A stretch of DNA of 64,000 bases from Salinarimonas sp. (GTDB lineage: Bacteria > Pseudomonadota > Alphaproteobacteria > Rhizobiales > Beijerinckiaceae): assembly GCF_040111675.1 (NCBI RefSeq), contig NZ_CP157794.1, forward strand, positions 3,121,501-3,185,500. Reading direction: 5' to 3'. Within the stretch, counting starts at the first letter, position 1, and each line of letters opens with the position of its first letter. The notes beneath the pieces were generated by a model. It was given only the letters and a program-made list of their open reading frames with translations, had not been told where the DNA came from and searched no databases. Of the stretch, positions 1 to 9,326 are shown piece by piece. Both the position numbers and the translations under genes were made by a program.

Positions 1-851
1 ACGTCTCCAACGACTTCTATCGCCTCTTCCTCGACGAGGCGATGGTCTATACGTGCGGCTACTTCGTCGAGGACCACGCGGACATCGATCGGGCGCAGCG
101 CGACAAGCTCGACATGATCTGCCGCAAGCTGCGGCTGAAGTCCGGCGAGCGCTTTCTCGACATCGGCTGCGGCTGGGGCGCGCTGGTGCGGCATGCCGCG
201 CGCCATTACGGCGTGGAGGCTCACGGCGTGACGCTGGCCGAGGAGCAGCTCGCCCTCGCCCGCGAGCGGGCCGAGGCGGAGGGACTCGCGGATCGTGCGA
301 CCTTCCACCTGAATGACTACCGCGACATGGAGGGGCCGTTCGACAAGATCGCCTCCATCGGCATGTTCGAGCATGTCGGCATTTCCAACCACCCCGCTTA
401 TTTCGCCGCGATGAACCGGTTGCTGCGCCCGGGCGGGCTGTACCTGCACCATTGCATAGCCCGGCGCGCGAAGAAGAGCGAAAAGCGCTTCGCGAGGATG
501 ACGCCGGAATACCGTGCGCTGGTGCGCTACATCTTTCCCGGCGGCGAGCTCGATCATCTGGGCATGTCGATCGCAAACCTCGAGCGCGCCGGCTTCGAGG
601 TCCACGACGTTGAGGGCTGGCGCGAGCACTACCGGCGGACGACGTACTCTTGGTGGGAGCGGCTGGAGGCCCGCCGCGCCGAGGCGGAGGCGCTGGTCGG
701 CCCGGAAAAGACACGGATGTGGTCGCTCTACCTGGCCGGCTGCTCCATGGCCTTCGCCCGCGGCGGCGCCTACGTGAACCAGACGCTCGCCTCAAAGCGC
801 GTACGGGGGCCGGCGGAGGTGCCGCTGACGCGGGGAGACTTGTACGCCTGA
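1..851 (+). CDS. Cyclopropane-fatty-acyl-phospholipid synthase-type methyltransferase (5' end outside window)
   Basis: SAM-dependent methyltransferase of the cyclopropane fatty acid synthase (CFAS) family, expected to modify acyl chains of membrane phospholipids. The frame stays open to the window edge and the codons before the first Met (42) read as family sequence (SNDFYRLFLDEA), so the true start lies upstream. Visible hallmarks are the SAM-binding motif DIGCGWG, the EHVG stretch and an aromatic C-terminal part (YSWWERLEARR). The roughly 280 visible residues fit the catalytic half of a 400-residue family member. A second CFAS-type gene lies at 24559. The split of functions between the two (cyclopropanation, other methylation) cannot be told from sequence. 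It ends 3 bp before a convergent small membrane protein gene. Confidence 0.88.
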   Translation, partial: VSNDFYRLFLDEAMVYTCGYFVEDHADIDRAQRDKLDMICRKLRLKSGERFLDIGCGWGALVRHAARHYGVEAHGVTLAEEQLALARERAEAEGLADRATFHLNDYRDMEGPFDKIASIGMFEHVGISNHPAYFAAMNRLLRPGGLYLHHCIARRAKKSEKRFARMTPEYRALVRYIFPGGELDHLGMSIANLERAGFEVHDVEGWREHYRRTTYSWWERLEARRAEAEALVGPEKTRMWSLYLAGCSMAFARGGAYVNQTLASKRVRGPAEVPLTRGDLYA

Positions 852-854
852 GGC

Positions 855-1142
855 CTACCCCCGCGCCCAGCGCGTCACCAACCCCGCCAGCAGAACGGCG
901 AGCGCCAACGCGCTGCCGCCCCAGGCGAGCAGGCCGAGGCCGAGGGCGTTGCCGATGACGGAGCCGTCGGGATCGAGGGCCATGCCGACGAGGAGCGGCG
1001 CCCAGGCGACGACGAAGAGGGCGAAGCCGGCGATCAGCAGCGCCCGGGCCGCGCCGGTCGCGCCGCGCAGGGCGACGAGCGCGCCGGCGATCAAGGCGAG
1101 GCTCAGGAGCGGGACGAGGGACATCAGGGCGAGCGTCATCAC
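855..1142 (-). CDS. Small hydrophobic membrane protein, hypothetical
   Basis: Not recognised. The 95-residue product is almost entirely apolar, with three likely membrane segments (about residues 4-25, 31-53 and 63-90), the second and third separated by a short polar loop (DPDGS). There is no signal-peptidase site and no domain I can name. It lies convergent to the methyltransferase gene, 3 bp away, and is divergent from hyuA. Its hydrophobic pattern makes it a more believable gene than the many antisense frames of this GC-rich window, but a chance frame is not excluded. Confidence 0.55.
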   Translation of the reverse strand: MMTLALMSLVPLLSLALIAGALVALRGATGAARALLIAGFALFVVAWAPLLVGMALDPDGSVIGNALGLGLLAWGGSALALAVLLAGLVTRWARG

Positions 1143-1335
1143 GGGTCTCCGGGCGGATCTCCGTCATCATCATGCGGGCGCTCGGGTTAAGATCGGCGCA
1201 ATGCGACGTCGACAGCAGCCCCTCCCCTTCAGATTTCCCCGATCCGGATGCGCGCGGCCTCGCTTGTCCCCCGCGACGCGCCGCGGCTAGCCTCTCACTC
1301 GGCCACCGAACCGGCGGCTCTCGCGGAGGACGGAC

Positions 1336-3432
1336 ATGGCAGGTCGGGGCGCCGGCGCACGGCTCGCGGTCGATATCGGCGGCACCTTCACGGACGTGGC
1401 GCTGGAGCACGCCGGACGCACCGTCACCACGAAGGCGCTGACCACGCCGCGCGCGCCGGAAGAGGGCGTGATGACGGGCATCGGTCGCGTCCTCGAGGAG
1501 GCGGGGCTCGCGCCCGCGGATATCGGCCTCGTGATCCACGGCACGACGCTCGCCACCAACGCGCTGATCGAGCGCAAGGGCGCGCGGACGGCGCTCGTCG
1601 TGACCGAGGGGTTCCGCGACTCGGTCGAGATGGCCTACGAGAACCGCTTCGAGCAGTACGACGTGAACGTCGACCGCCCGAAGCCCCTCGTGCCCCGACA
1701 TCTGCGCCTGCCGGTCCGCGAGCGCGTCACGGCGGCGGGCGACGTGCTCGTCCCGCTCCACGAGGACAGCGTGCGCGCGCTCGTCCCCACGCTCCGGGCC
1801 GAGGGGGTCGAGAGCATCGCCATCGGGCTCATCCACGCCTACGCGGCGCCGGCGCACGAGGAGCGGGTGGCCGAGATCCTCGCCGAGGCGCTGCCCGACG
1901 TCGCGATCAGCCTGTCGAGCGCGGTCTGCCCGGAGATCCGCGAGTACGAGCGCCAGTCGACCACCTGCGCCAACGCCTACGTCCAGCCCTTGATGGCGCG
2001 CTACCTGCACCGGCTCGAGGCCGAGCTCGCCGCGCAGGGCTTCGACTGCCCCTTCTTCCTGATGACTTCCGGCGGCGGGCTCACCACGCTCGACACGGCC
2101 GCGCGCTTTCCGATCCGCCTCGTCGAGAGCGGGCCGGCCGGCGGCGCGATCCTCGCGAGCCGGCTCGCGGCGGAGATGGGCCTGCCCGAGGTGCTCTCCT
2201 TCGACATGGGGGGGACCACCGCCAAGATCTGCCTCGTGGACGACGGGGCGCCGCTGAAGAGCCGCACCTTCGAGGTCGACCGCGTCTACCGCTTCAAGCG
2301 TGGCAGCGGGCTGCCGGTGCGCATCCCCGTCATCGAGATGGTGGAGATCGGCGCCGGCGGCGGCTCCATCGCCTCCGTCGACGCGCTGAACCGCATCGCG
2401 GTCGGGCCGGAGAGCGCCGGCTCGGAGCCGGGCCCCGCCTGCTACGGCCGCGGCGGGGAGCGCCCGACCGTCACCGACGCCGACCTCGCCATGGGCCGCA
2501 TCGACCCGGAGGGCTTCGCGGGCGGCGCGGTGACGCTCGACGCGGAGGCGGCCGCGCGGGCGCTGGCGGATCACGTCGGCGGCCCGCTCGCGCTCGAGCC
2601 GGCGCTCGCGGCCTTCGGCGTGTGCGAGATCGTCGACGAGAACATGGCCAACGCCGCGCGCGTGCACGCCATCGAATGGGGCAAGGACGTCGCCCGGCGC
2701 ACGATGATCGCCTTCGGCGGCGCGGCGCCGCTCCACGCCGCGCGCCTCGCCGAGAAGCTCGGCTGCGAGGCCGTGGTGGTGCCCACCGGCGCGGGCGTGG
2801 GCTCGGCCATCGGCTTCCTGCAGGCGCCCATCGCCTACGAGGTGGTGCGCTCGCGCTTCATGCGGCTCTCCGCCTTCGACGCGGGCCTCGCCGACGAGAT
2901 CGTCTCGGGCATGCAGGCGGAGGCCGCCGAGGTCGTGCGCCGCGGCGCGCCGGAGGCCGCGCTCGTCGAGACCCGCCAGGCCTTCATGCGCTATGCCGGC
3001 CAGGGCCACGAGATCAGCGTGGCGCTCCCCGTGCGGGCGCTGACGCCCGAGGACCGCGCGACGCTGCACGCCGCCTTCGAGGCGGCCTACGTCGCGCTCT
3101 ACGGGCGCACGATCCCCAATCTCGACGTCGAGATCCTGTCCTGGACGCTGACCGTCGAGACGGCGCAGGCGCCGCCCTCCCCCGCCGGAGCGCCGCCCGC
3201 CGCCGCCGCGGCGCCCGAGCCGATCGGCCGGCGCGCGGTCTTCGATCCCGGCCTCGGCCGCGCCATCGAGGCGGCGCTCCACGACCGCGCGGCGCTGGCG
3301 CCCGGCATGCGCGTCCCCGGCCCGGCGCTGATCGCCGAGGCGCAGACGACGACCGTCGTCTCCCCCGCCTTCGACGCGACGGTGAGCGCCGCCGGCCACA
3401 TCGTCCTGACCCGCAAGGGGAGCTTCGCATGA
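1336..3432 (+). CDS. hyuA: Hydantoinase/oxoprolinase family protein, subunit A
   Basis: ATP-dependent ring-opening or carboxylation-type enzyme of the N-methylhydantoinase A / 5-oxoprolinase / acetone carboxylase beta superfamily. The 698-residue product starts with the actin-like phosphate-binding motif VDIGGTFTD (about residues 13-21). The N-terminal hydantoinase domain covers about 10-180 and the ASKHA-type core about 200-490, including FDMGGTTAK (about 292-300). The ATG at 1336 has a GGAGG Shine-Dalgarno 5 bp upstream. Its stop overlaps the start of subunit B (ATGA), so the two are translationally coupled. The substrate cannot be predicted: hydantoins, 5-oxoproline and ketones are all used within the family. 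Confidence 0.9.
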   Translation: MAGRGAGARLAVDIGGTFTDVALEHAGRTVTTKALTTPRAPEEGVMTGIGRVLEEAGLAPADIGLVIHGTTLATNALIERKGARTALVVTEGFRDSVEMAYENRFEQYDVNVDRPKPLVPRHLRLPVRERVTAAGDVLVPLHEDSVRALVPTLRAEGVESIAIGLIHAYAAPAHEERVAEILAEALPDVAISLSSAVCPEIREYERQSTTCANAYVQPLMARYLHRLEAELAAQGFDCPFFLMTSGGGLTTLDTAARFPIRLVESGPAGGAILASRLAAEMGLPEVLSFDMGGTTAKICLVDDGAPLKSRTFEVDRVYRFKRGSGLPVRIPVIEMVEIGAGGGSIASVDALNRIAVGPESAGSEPGPACYGRGGERPTVTDADLAMGRIDPEGFAGGAVTLDAEAAARALADHVGGPLALEPALAAFGVCEIVDENMANAARVHAIEWGKDVARRTMIAFGGAAPLHAARLAEKLGCEAVVVPTGAGVGSAIGFLQAPIAYEVVRSRFMRLSAFDAGLADEIVSGMQAEAAEVVRRGAPEAALVETRQAFMRYAGQGHEISVALPVRALTPEDRATLHAAFEAAYVALYGRTIPNLDVEILSWTLTVETAQAPPSPAGAPPAAAAAPEPIGRRAVFDPGLGRAIEAALHDRAALAPGMRVPGPALIAEAQTTTVVSPAFDATVSAAGHIVLTRKGSFA

Positions 3433-5153
3433 GCGCCGCGCTCGAGCAGATCCGTTCGCAGATCATGTGGAACCGCCTCCTCGCCATCGTCGAGGAGCAG
3501 GCCCAGACGCTGATCCGCACCGCCTTCTCCACCTCCGTGCGCGAGGCGGGCGACCTGTCGGCCGGCGTCTTCGACGCGAAGGGCCGCATGCTGGCCCAGG
3601 CGGTGACCGGCACGCCCGGCCACGTCAACGCCATGGCGGCCTCGGTCGGCTTCTTCCTCGAGCGCTATCCGCTCGAGGCGATGCGCGAGGGCGACGTCTT
3701 CGTGACGAACGACCCCTGGCTCGGCACCGGCCACCTGCACGACTTCACCGTCGTCACGCCGACCTTCCTCGACGGCGAGCCGGTGGCGCTGTTCGCCTCG
3801 ACGAGCCACGTCGTCGACGTCGGCGGGATCGGCTTCGGGCCGGACGGGCGGCAGGTCTACGAGGAGGGGATCTACCTGCCGATCATGCCGCTCGCCGAGC
3901 GCGGGACGATGAACCAGTCGCTCCTCGCCATCGTGCGCGCCAACGTCCGCGAGCCGGTGCAGGTGGAGGGCGATCTCTATTCGCTCGCCGCCTGCAACGA
4001 GACCGGCGCGCGCCGGCTCGTCGCCATGATGCGCGAGTTCGACCTCGCCTCCCTCGACGCCATCGCCGAGCACGTGGTGAGCCGGTCCCGCGAGGCGATG
4101 CTGGCGGAGATCCGCAAGCTGCCGTTCGGCACCTATCGCAACGCCATGCGCATCGACGGATACGAGAAGGAGATCGACCTCGTCTGCGCGCTGACGATCT
4201 CGCAGAGCGGCGTCGACGTCGATTTCGCCGGCACGTCCCCCGTCTCGATCCACGGCATCAACGTGCCGGAGACCTATACCGACGCCTACGCCTCCTTCGG
4301 CGTGCGCTGCGTGATCGGCGGGCAGGTGCCGAACAATGCCGGCTCGCTCGCGCCCGTGCGCGTCACCGCGCCGAAGGGCTCGATCCTCAACGCGCCCCAC
4401 CCCTGCGCGGTCGCCGCGCGCCATGTGATCGGGCAGATGCTGCCCGACGTCGTGCTCGGCTGCCTCGAGCAGGCGATGGCGGGCGGCGTCCCGGCGGAGG
4501 GGACGTCGAGCCTGTGGAACCCGATGCTGCTCGGCGGGCACGGCGTCGTCGACGCCGATTACGGGGACGCGCGGCCCTTCGCCATGAACATCTTCCACAC
4601 CGGCGGCACCGGCGCGCGCGCGGCCAAGGACGGCCTCTCCGCCACCGCCTTCCCGTCGGGCGTGCGCAACACCCCGGTCGAGATCAACGAGACGATCGCG
4701 CCGCTCGTCGTTTGGCGCAAGGAATACCGCACGGATTCGGGCGGCGCGGGACGGTATCGCGGCGGGACGGGCCAGGTGATGGAGATCGAGCATCTGGAGG
4801 GCGCGCCCTTCGCGGTCTCCGCCATGTTCGACCGCTGCAAGCACCCGGCGCGCGGGCGCCAGGGCGGCGGCCCGGGCGGGCTCGGGCGCGTGCGCACCTC
4901 GGAGGGTCTGGAGCTGCGCCCGAAAGGCCGCCAGACCGTCCCCGCCGGCGACCGGCTGATCCTGGAGATGCCCGGCGGCGGCGGCGTCGGCGACCCGCTG
5001 GAGCGGCCTCTCGCCGAGGTGGCGTGGGACGTGAGGAACGGGATCGTCTCCGTGGACGGCGCGCTGCGGGACTACGGCGTGGTGGCGGACGCGACCGGGC
5101 GGGTGGACGAGGACGCGAGCGCGGCGGAGCGGGCGCGGCGGCGGGGCGGATGA
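3429..5153 (+). CDS. hyuB: Hydantoinase B/oxoprolinase family protein, subunit B
   Basis: Partner subunit of the preceding hydantoinase A protein. The 574-residue product begins QIRSQIMWNRLLAIVEEQA and carries the expected B-type features: the FVTNDPWLGTGHLHD stretch near residue 95 and the glycine-rich end GGGGVGDP before residue 525. The frame runs open upstream from about 1248, but that part is a shadow of hyuA. The ATG at 3429, overlapping the hyuA stop, is the real start. Downstream lies the inverted repeat 5198-5470 and the convergent fused paralogue at 5501-9316. Confidence 0.9.
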   Translation: MSAALEQIRSQIMWNRLLAIVEEQAQTLIRTAFSTSVREAGDLSAGVFDAKGRMLAQAVTGTPGHVNAMAASVGFFLERYPLEAMREGDVFVTNDPWLGTGHLHDFTVVTPTFLDGEPVALFASTSHVVDVGGIGFGPDGRQVYEEGIYLPIMPLAERGTMNQSLLAIVRANVREPVQVEGDLYSLAACNETGARRLVAMMREFDLASLDAIAEHVVSRSREAMLAEIRKLPFGTYRNAMRIDGYEKEIDLVCALTISQSGVDVDFAGTSPVSIHGINVPETYTDAYASFGVRCVIGGQVPNNAGSLAPVRVTAPKGSILNAPHPCAVAARHVIGQMLPDVVLGCLEQAMAGGVPAEGTSSLWNPMLLGGHGVVDADYGDARPFAMNIFHTGGTGARAAKDGLSATAFPSGVRNTPVEINETIAPLVVWRKEYRTDSGGAGRYRGGTGQVMEIEHLEGAPFAVSAMFDRCKHPARGRQGGGPGGLGRVRTSEGLELRPKGRQTVPAGDRLILEMPGGGGVGDPLERPLAEVAWDVRNGIVSVDGALRDYGVVADATGRVDEDASAAERARRRGG

Positions 5154-5500
5154 GGCTTGCCGACAGGCGTGCTCCGCCCAGCGGAAGAGGGCCGTCCTGC
5201 ACCGTCCAGTTTCGCACCGTTTCGGCTGCGCCGAACGCGCCTCCGGCGCGCCCCATCCGTCTCGGCTTCGCCGAGACACCTTCCCCTACAGGGAAGGAGG
5301 ACCGTGGCCGGCTCCAGAGCGAGACGCTGCTCGAAAGGTCGAACGGCCGTCGCGGCGCTCGTCCTTCCCTGTAGGGGAAGGTGGATCGCCGCGCAGCGGC
5401 GAGACGGATGGGGCGCGGAGCGAAGCGACGCGTTCGGCGTAGCCGAAGCGATGCAGGGCTGGACGTTGCAGAGGAGCCCCATTCCTCGAGCGACGCTGCA
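5154..5500. other. Intergenic region between convergent hydantoinase genes
   Basis: No believable gene. The 347 bp separate the stop of hyuB from the stop of the convergent fused hyuAB gene and are almost filled by the large imperfect inverted repeat 5198-5470, listed separately. Confidence 0.7.
5198..5470. repeat. Large imperfect inverted repeat (arms about 100 bp)
   Basis: Left arm 5198-5298 and right arm 5362-5470 are reverse complements with modest divergence, around a 63-bp centre. Shared blocks read inward from the left: TGCAMCGTCCAG, TTCGGCTRCGCCGAACGCG, CGCCCCATCCGTCTCG and CCTTCCCCTACAGGGAAGGA. The arms contain smaller hairpins of their own (for example TTCGGCTGCGCCGAA and CTCGGCTTCGCCGAG). 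It lies between two convergent genes, where it could end transcription from both sides. A related but decayed block occurs at 32346-32402, which suggests a dispersed intergenic repeat family. Confidence 0.85.
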
Positions 5501-8500
5501 TTACCCCCCGCGCAGAGCCCGCGTCGCCGCCGTGTCCACGCCCGTGCCGTCGGGCGTCAGCGCCACCGCATACACCTGCCGCGCTGCCTCGCGGCTCACC
5601 TTGCCGTCGCGCACGTCGCGCAGCACCCGCGCCGGGTCGCGGGTTCGCGGGTCGCCGAGGCCGCCGCCGCCGGGGGAGGAGGCCTCGTAGCGGAGCGCGG
5701 GAAGGTCCATCAGGCCGTATTGCGGCGCGGCGATGGGCGCTGCGCCGTCGGCGGGAAAGAGCGTCATCGTACCCGCCGTACCATATCCGCCGCCGTCGAC
5801 GCCGTAGCCGGAGGGCGTGCGCAGGCCCTCGCCGCGGAACGAGTAGCGCGCCGGCACCCGGACCTCGACGGCGTAGTCCACCCCCGTCCCGCCGCGGAAG
5901 GCGCCGGCGCCGCCGGAATCGCAGCGGAATTCCTGGCGCAGGAAGCGCACCGGGTAAATCCGCTCGTACACCTCGAGATCGGGGATCGAGAGGCCGCCCA
6001 GCGTGCACAGATGCCCGATCTGCTCGAACCCGTCGCGGCCGGGGATCGCGCCGCCGCCCGCGGCGAGGTTGTTGTGGTACATCACGAAGGGCTCGCGCGC
6101 CCCCTCCGCCGTGCCCGAGGTCACGCCGAAGACGTTGCGCGCCCAGCCGGCGCAGGCGCGGGAGGGGTCGGCCTGGGCGAGCGCCTTCCACACCGCGTGG
6201 ATGATGTCGTGCGCCGGGAAGACCGTGCACATCGTCATCGGCGCGGGCGCCCGCGCGTTCACGTGCGTGCCCTCCGGCGCAACGATCCGCACCGAGCGGA
6301 ACGAGCCTTCGTTGCGGGGCAGATCCGCCTCAAAGAAGGAATAGAGCGCCGTGTAGACGGCCGAATGCGTGTTCGCCAGCGAGGAGTTCTTGAAGCCGGC
6401 GATCTGCGGGTCGGTGCCGGTGAAGTCGACCGTCATCGTCTCGCCGGAGACGGTCAGCGTCACCCGCGTACGGATGTCGGCCTCGCCGAAGCAGGCTGTG
6501 TCCGAGCGGTCCTCGGCACGATAGACGCCGTCCGGCAGGCTCGCGATCGCGGCCCGGAAGCGCGCCGCGGCATGGTCGAGGATGCCGGCGAAGGCGGCGC
6601 GGGCGCGCTCGGGGTCGAGCTCCGCGGCCAAAGCCGCGATGCGCTCGGCGCCGATGCGCGTCGAGCCCAGCATGGCGCGCAGGTCGCCGTCGAGGAGGTC
6701 CGGCGTGCGGCAGTTGAGCTTCAAGAGCGCCCAGAGGTCCTCGCGCACGCGGCCCCGCTCGACGAGCGTCATCACCGGGAGCCGCAGGCCCTCGTGGAAG
6801 ATCTCGGTCGCTTGTGGATTGTAGGTGCCCGCCGCGCCGCCGCCGATGTCGGATTGGTGCGCGCGGTTGCAGGCGAAGGCGAGGAGCCGCCCCCCGGCGA
6901 AGACCGGGCGGGCGATCACCCAATCGGGCAGATGGTTGCCGCCGGCGGCGTAGGGGTCGTTCAGGAGGTAGACGTCGCCCTCGGCGATCGCCTTCCCGCG
7001 GGCCGCGAGGATGGCGCGGGTGGCGAAGCCGCCGCCGCCGGTATGGATCGGGATGCCGTCGGCCTGGCTCACCACCGCGCCGTCGGCGCCGGCGAGGAAG
7101 CAGGAGAAGTCGTGGGCCTGCGAGAAGATGGGGCTCCTCGCCGTGCGCACCATGACCCGGCCCATCTGCTGGGCGACGTGGTCGAGCCGGTTCTGCACCA
7201 GCGCGAGGGTGACCGGGTCGATGCCGGCGCCCTCCCCCGTCGGGGCCGCGGCAGCCTCTGCGAGGGTGATCACGAGATTCCCGGCGGCATCGACCTCCAG
7301 CACGTCGCCCGGCCGGGCGATGGCGGTCATCGTGCCCTCGGCGACGATGACGGGGCCCTCGATGGCGTGCCCCGGCGCGAGCGCCGCGCCGTCGTAGACC
7401 GCCGCCTCGCGCCAGCCCTCCTCGAACCAGACCGGGCGCGTTCCGACGGGCTGCGGCGTCCCCTCCCCTCGCGCCGCGGCGGCGGGGGCCGCGGCCTCGA
7501 TCAGCCCGAAGCCGGCCACGCGGAGCGCCGTGATCCGGATCGCGCCGCCCGGCTGGACGTGGCCGAACTGGCGATCGTATTCCGCCTCGAACAGGCCGCG
7601 GATGGCCGCCTCGTCCAGGCCCGCGCCGTCCGGCAGGTCGACCCGCACGTCCCATTGCTGACCGGCGTAGCGCAGGTCGAGGGCCCGGGTGAGCGCGACG
7701 CCGTCGCCCGAGAAGCCCTCCGCGGCGAGCGCCTCCCGGGCGCGGGCCTCCAGCGCGGCGAAGCCCGCCTGCGCGTCGCGCATCGCGTCCTCGGCGAGGG
7801 GGCGCATGAAGACCTGGGTGAAATCCTGCCGCACGTCGGACTGAAGCAGCCCGAGCGCGCAGAAGGCCCCCGCCTCGCGCGGCACGTAGACGCGCCGTGC
7901 GCCGAGCCGCGCGGCGACGCTCGGCCCGTGCAGCGGCCCCGCGCCGCCGGCGGGAACGAGGGTGAAGCGCCGCGGGTCGAAGCCGCGCTGGACCGAGATG
8001 CGCTCGACGGCGTGGAGCAGGTGCTGCTCGACGAGGCGGATCACGCCCGCCGCCGCCTCCTCCACCGAGAGCCCGAGCGGCGCGGCGAGGCGCGTGCGGA
8101 TCGCCTCGCGGGCGCGCTCGGCATCGAGGGTCACGGAGCCACCGGCATAGGCGCCCGGCGCGAGACGCCCGAGCACGAGCTGTGCGTCGGTGACGGTGGG
8201 CTCCTCGCCCCCGAAGCCGTAGCAGGCAGGTCCCGGCCGCGCGCCGGCGCCCTTCGGGCCGGCGTAGAGCATGCCGGCGGCGTCGACGCCCGCGATCGTG
8301 CCCCCGCCGGCGCCGACCGTGTGGATCTCGACCGAGGGGACGGAGAGGCGATAGCCGGCGATGTCGAGGTCGTCGCTGGTCGCGACCCGGCCCGCGTTCA
8401 TCAGCGCCACGTCGCAGGAGGTGCCGCCGATCTCCATCGAGATCAGGTCGGCGTCGCCGAGCGCCTGCGCCGCGAGCCCGAGCGCCCCGACGCCCGCCGC

Positions 8501-9316
8501 CGGGCCGGAGAGGACGAGGTTCACCGGCCGCGCCGCGACCTGGTCCACCGAGACGACCCCGCCGTTGCTCTGGCTCACCAGCAGCGCGCCCGGCAGGCCG
8601 CGCGCGCGCAAGGCCGCCGCGAGGCCGCGCAGATACGTGACGACACGGGGCGCGACGGCGGCATTGGTGACGGTGGTCGAGGTGCGGGCGTATTCGCCGA
8701 TCGTCGGCGCGACCTCGGAGGAGAGCGACACCCAGTCGCCGCCCCATTCGGCACGCACGATCGCCGCCGCCTCCCGCTCGTGCCGCCCGTCGGCATAGGC
8801 GTTGAACAGGCTGATCGCCACCGCCTCGACGCCCTCCTCGCGGAAGAGCGCGCAGGCGGCGCGCACGTCGCCTTCGTCGAGGGGCGCGATCTCGCGGCCG
8901 TCCGGGTCGAGGCGCCCGCGCACGGGCCGGCGGAGATAGCGCGGGACCATCACGGGCGAGAAGGGCGTGCGGTGGTCCCAGGGGTTCTTCCGCAGGCCGC
9001 GGCGGATCTCGAGACTGTCGCGGAAGCCGTGGGTGACCAGGAGGCCGACCCTGGCGCCCTTGCCCTCGAGCACGGTGTTCGTCGCCACCGTCGAGCCGTG
9101 GACGAAGAGCCGGCAGCCGGCGAGGAGCGCCTCCACGCCGATCCCGAGCCCGGCCGCCGCCTTCTCCACCGCGTCGAGGACGCCCTGCGCCGGGTCCGCC
9201 GGCACCGAGGGCACCTTGAGGACGAGGGATCGCCCGGCGGCGTCGATCAGCGCGAGATCCGTGAAGGTGCCGCCGACGTCGACGCCGATTCGCCAGGGCG
9301 CGCGCAGCTCGCTCAA
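5501..9316 (-). CDS. Fused hydantoinase A/B (oxoprolinase-type) protein
   Basis: A 1271-residue protein joining both hydantoinase subunits in one chain, as in 5-oxoprolinases. The A half (about 1-690) opens with IGVDVGGTFTD and carries the ISMEIGGTSCD core motif. The B half (about 700-1271) starts near GIDPVTLALVQNRL and contains LLNDPYAAGGNHLPD and the late GGGGLGDP motif. Its length nearly equals the sum of the split HyuA and HyuB encoded at 1336-5153. Start is TTG at 9316, with GAGGAG about 6 bp upstream; no in-frame ATG lies further out. It is the last gene of a minus-strand operon behind a TRAP importer, only 10 bp after dctM, so the imported acid or amide is its likely substrate. The substrate itself is unknown. 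Confidence 0.88.
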   Translation of the reverse strand: MSELRAPWRIGVDVGGTFTDLALIDAAGRSLVLKVPSVPADPAQGVLDAVEKAAAGLGIGVEALLAGCRLFVHGSTVATNTVLEGKGARVGLLVTHGFRDSLEIRRGLRKNPWDHRTPFSPVMVPRYLRRPVRGRLDPDGREIAPLDEGDVRAACALFREEGVEAVAISLFNAYADGRHEREAAAIVRAEWGGDWVSLSSEVAPTIGEYARTSTTVTNAAVAPRVVTYLRGLAAALRARGLPGALLVSQSNGGVVSVDQVAARPVNLVLSGPAAGVGALGLAAQALGDADLISMEIGGTSCDVALMNAGRVATSDDLDIAGYRLSVPSVEIHTVGAGGGTIAGVDAAGMLYAGPKGAGARPGPACYGFGGEEPTVTDAQLVLGRLAPGAYAGGSVTLDAERAREAIRTRLAAPLGLSVEEAAAGVIRLVEQHLLHAVERISVQRGFDPRRFTLVPAGGAGPLHGPSVAARLGARRVYVPREAGAFCALGLLQSDVRQDFTQVFMRPLAEDAMRDAQAGFAALEARAREALAAEGFSGDGVALTRALDLRYAGQQWDVRVDLPDGAGLDEAAIRGLFEAEYDRQFGHVQPGGAIRITALRVAGFGLIEAAAPAAAARGEGTPQPVGTRPVWFEEGWREAAVYDGAALAPGHAIEGPVIVAEGTMTAIARPGDVLEVDAAGNLVITLAEAAAAPTGEGAGIDPVTLALVQNRLDHVAQQMGRVMVRTARSPIFSQAHDFSCFLAGADGAVVSQADGIPIHTGGGGFATRAILAARGKAIAEGDVYLLNDPYAAGGNHLPDWVIARPVFAGGRLLAFACNRAHQSDIGGGAAGTYNPQATEIFHEGLRLPVMTLVERGRVREDLWALLKLNCRTPDLLDGDLRAMLGSTRIGAERIAALAAELDPERARAAFAGILDHAAARFRAAIASLPDGVYRAEDRSDTACFGEADIRTRVTLTVSGETMTVDFTGTDPQIAGFKNSSLANTHSAVYTALYSFFEADLPRNEGSFRSVRIVAPEGTHVNARAPAPMTMCTVFPAHDIIHAVWKALAQADPSRACAGWARNVFGVTSGTAEGAREPFVMYHNNLAAGGGAIPGRDGFEQIGHLCTLGGLSIPDLEVYERIYPVRFLRQEFRCDSGGAGAFRGGTGVDYAVEVRVPARYSFRGEGLRTPSGYGVDGGGYGTAGTMTLFPADGAAPIAAPQYGLMDLPALRYEASSPGGGGLGDPRTRDPARVLRDVRDGKVSREAARQVYAVALTPDGTGVDTAATRALRGG

Positions 9317-9326
9317 CGTTTTCTCC

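Noticed and set aside
1248..5153. A single 1301-residue HyuB with a long N-terminal extension
   Set aside because: The first 727 codons are an out-of-frame Arg-rich shadow of hyuA; HyuB begins at the ATG overlapping the hyuA stop.
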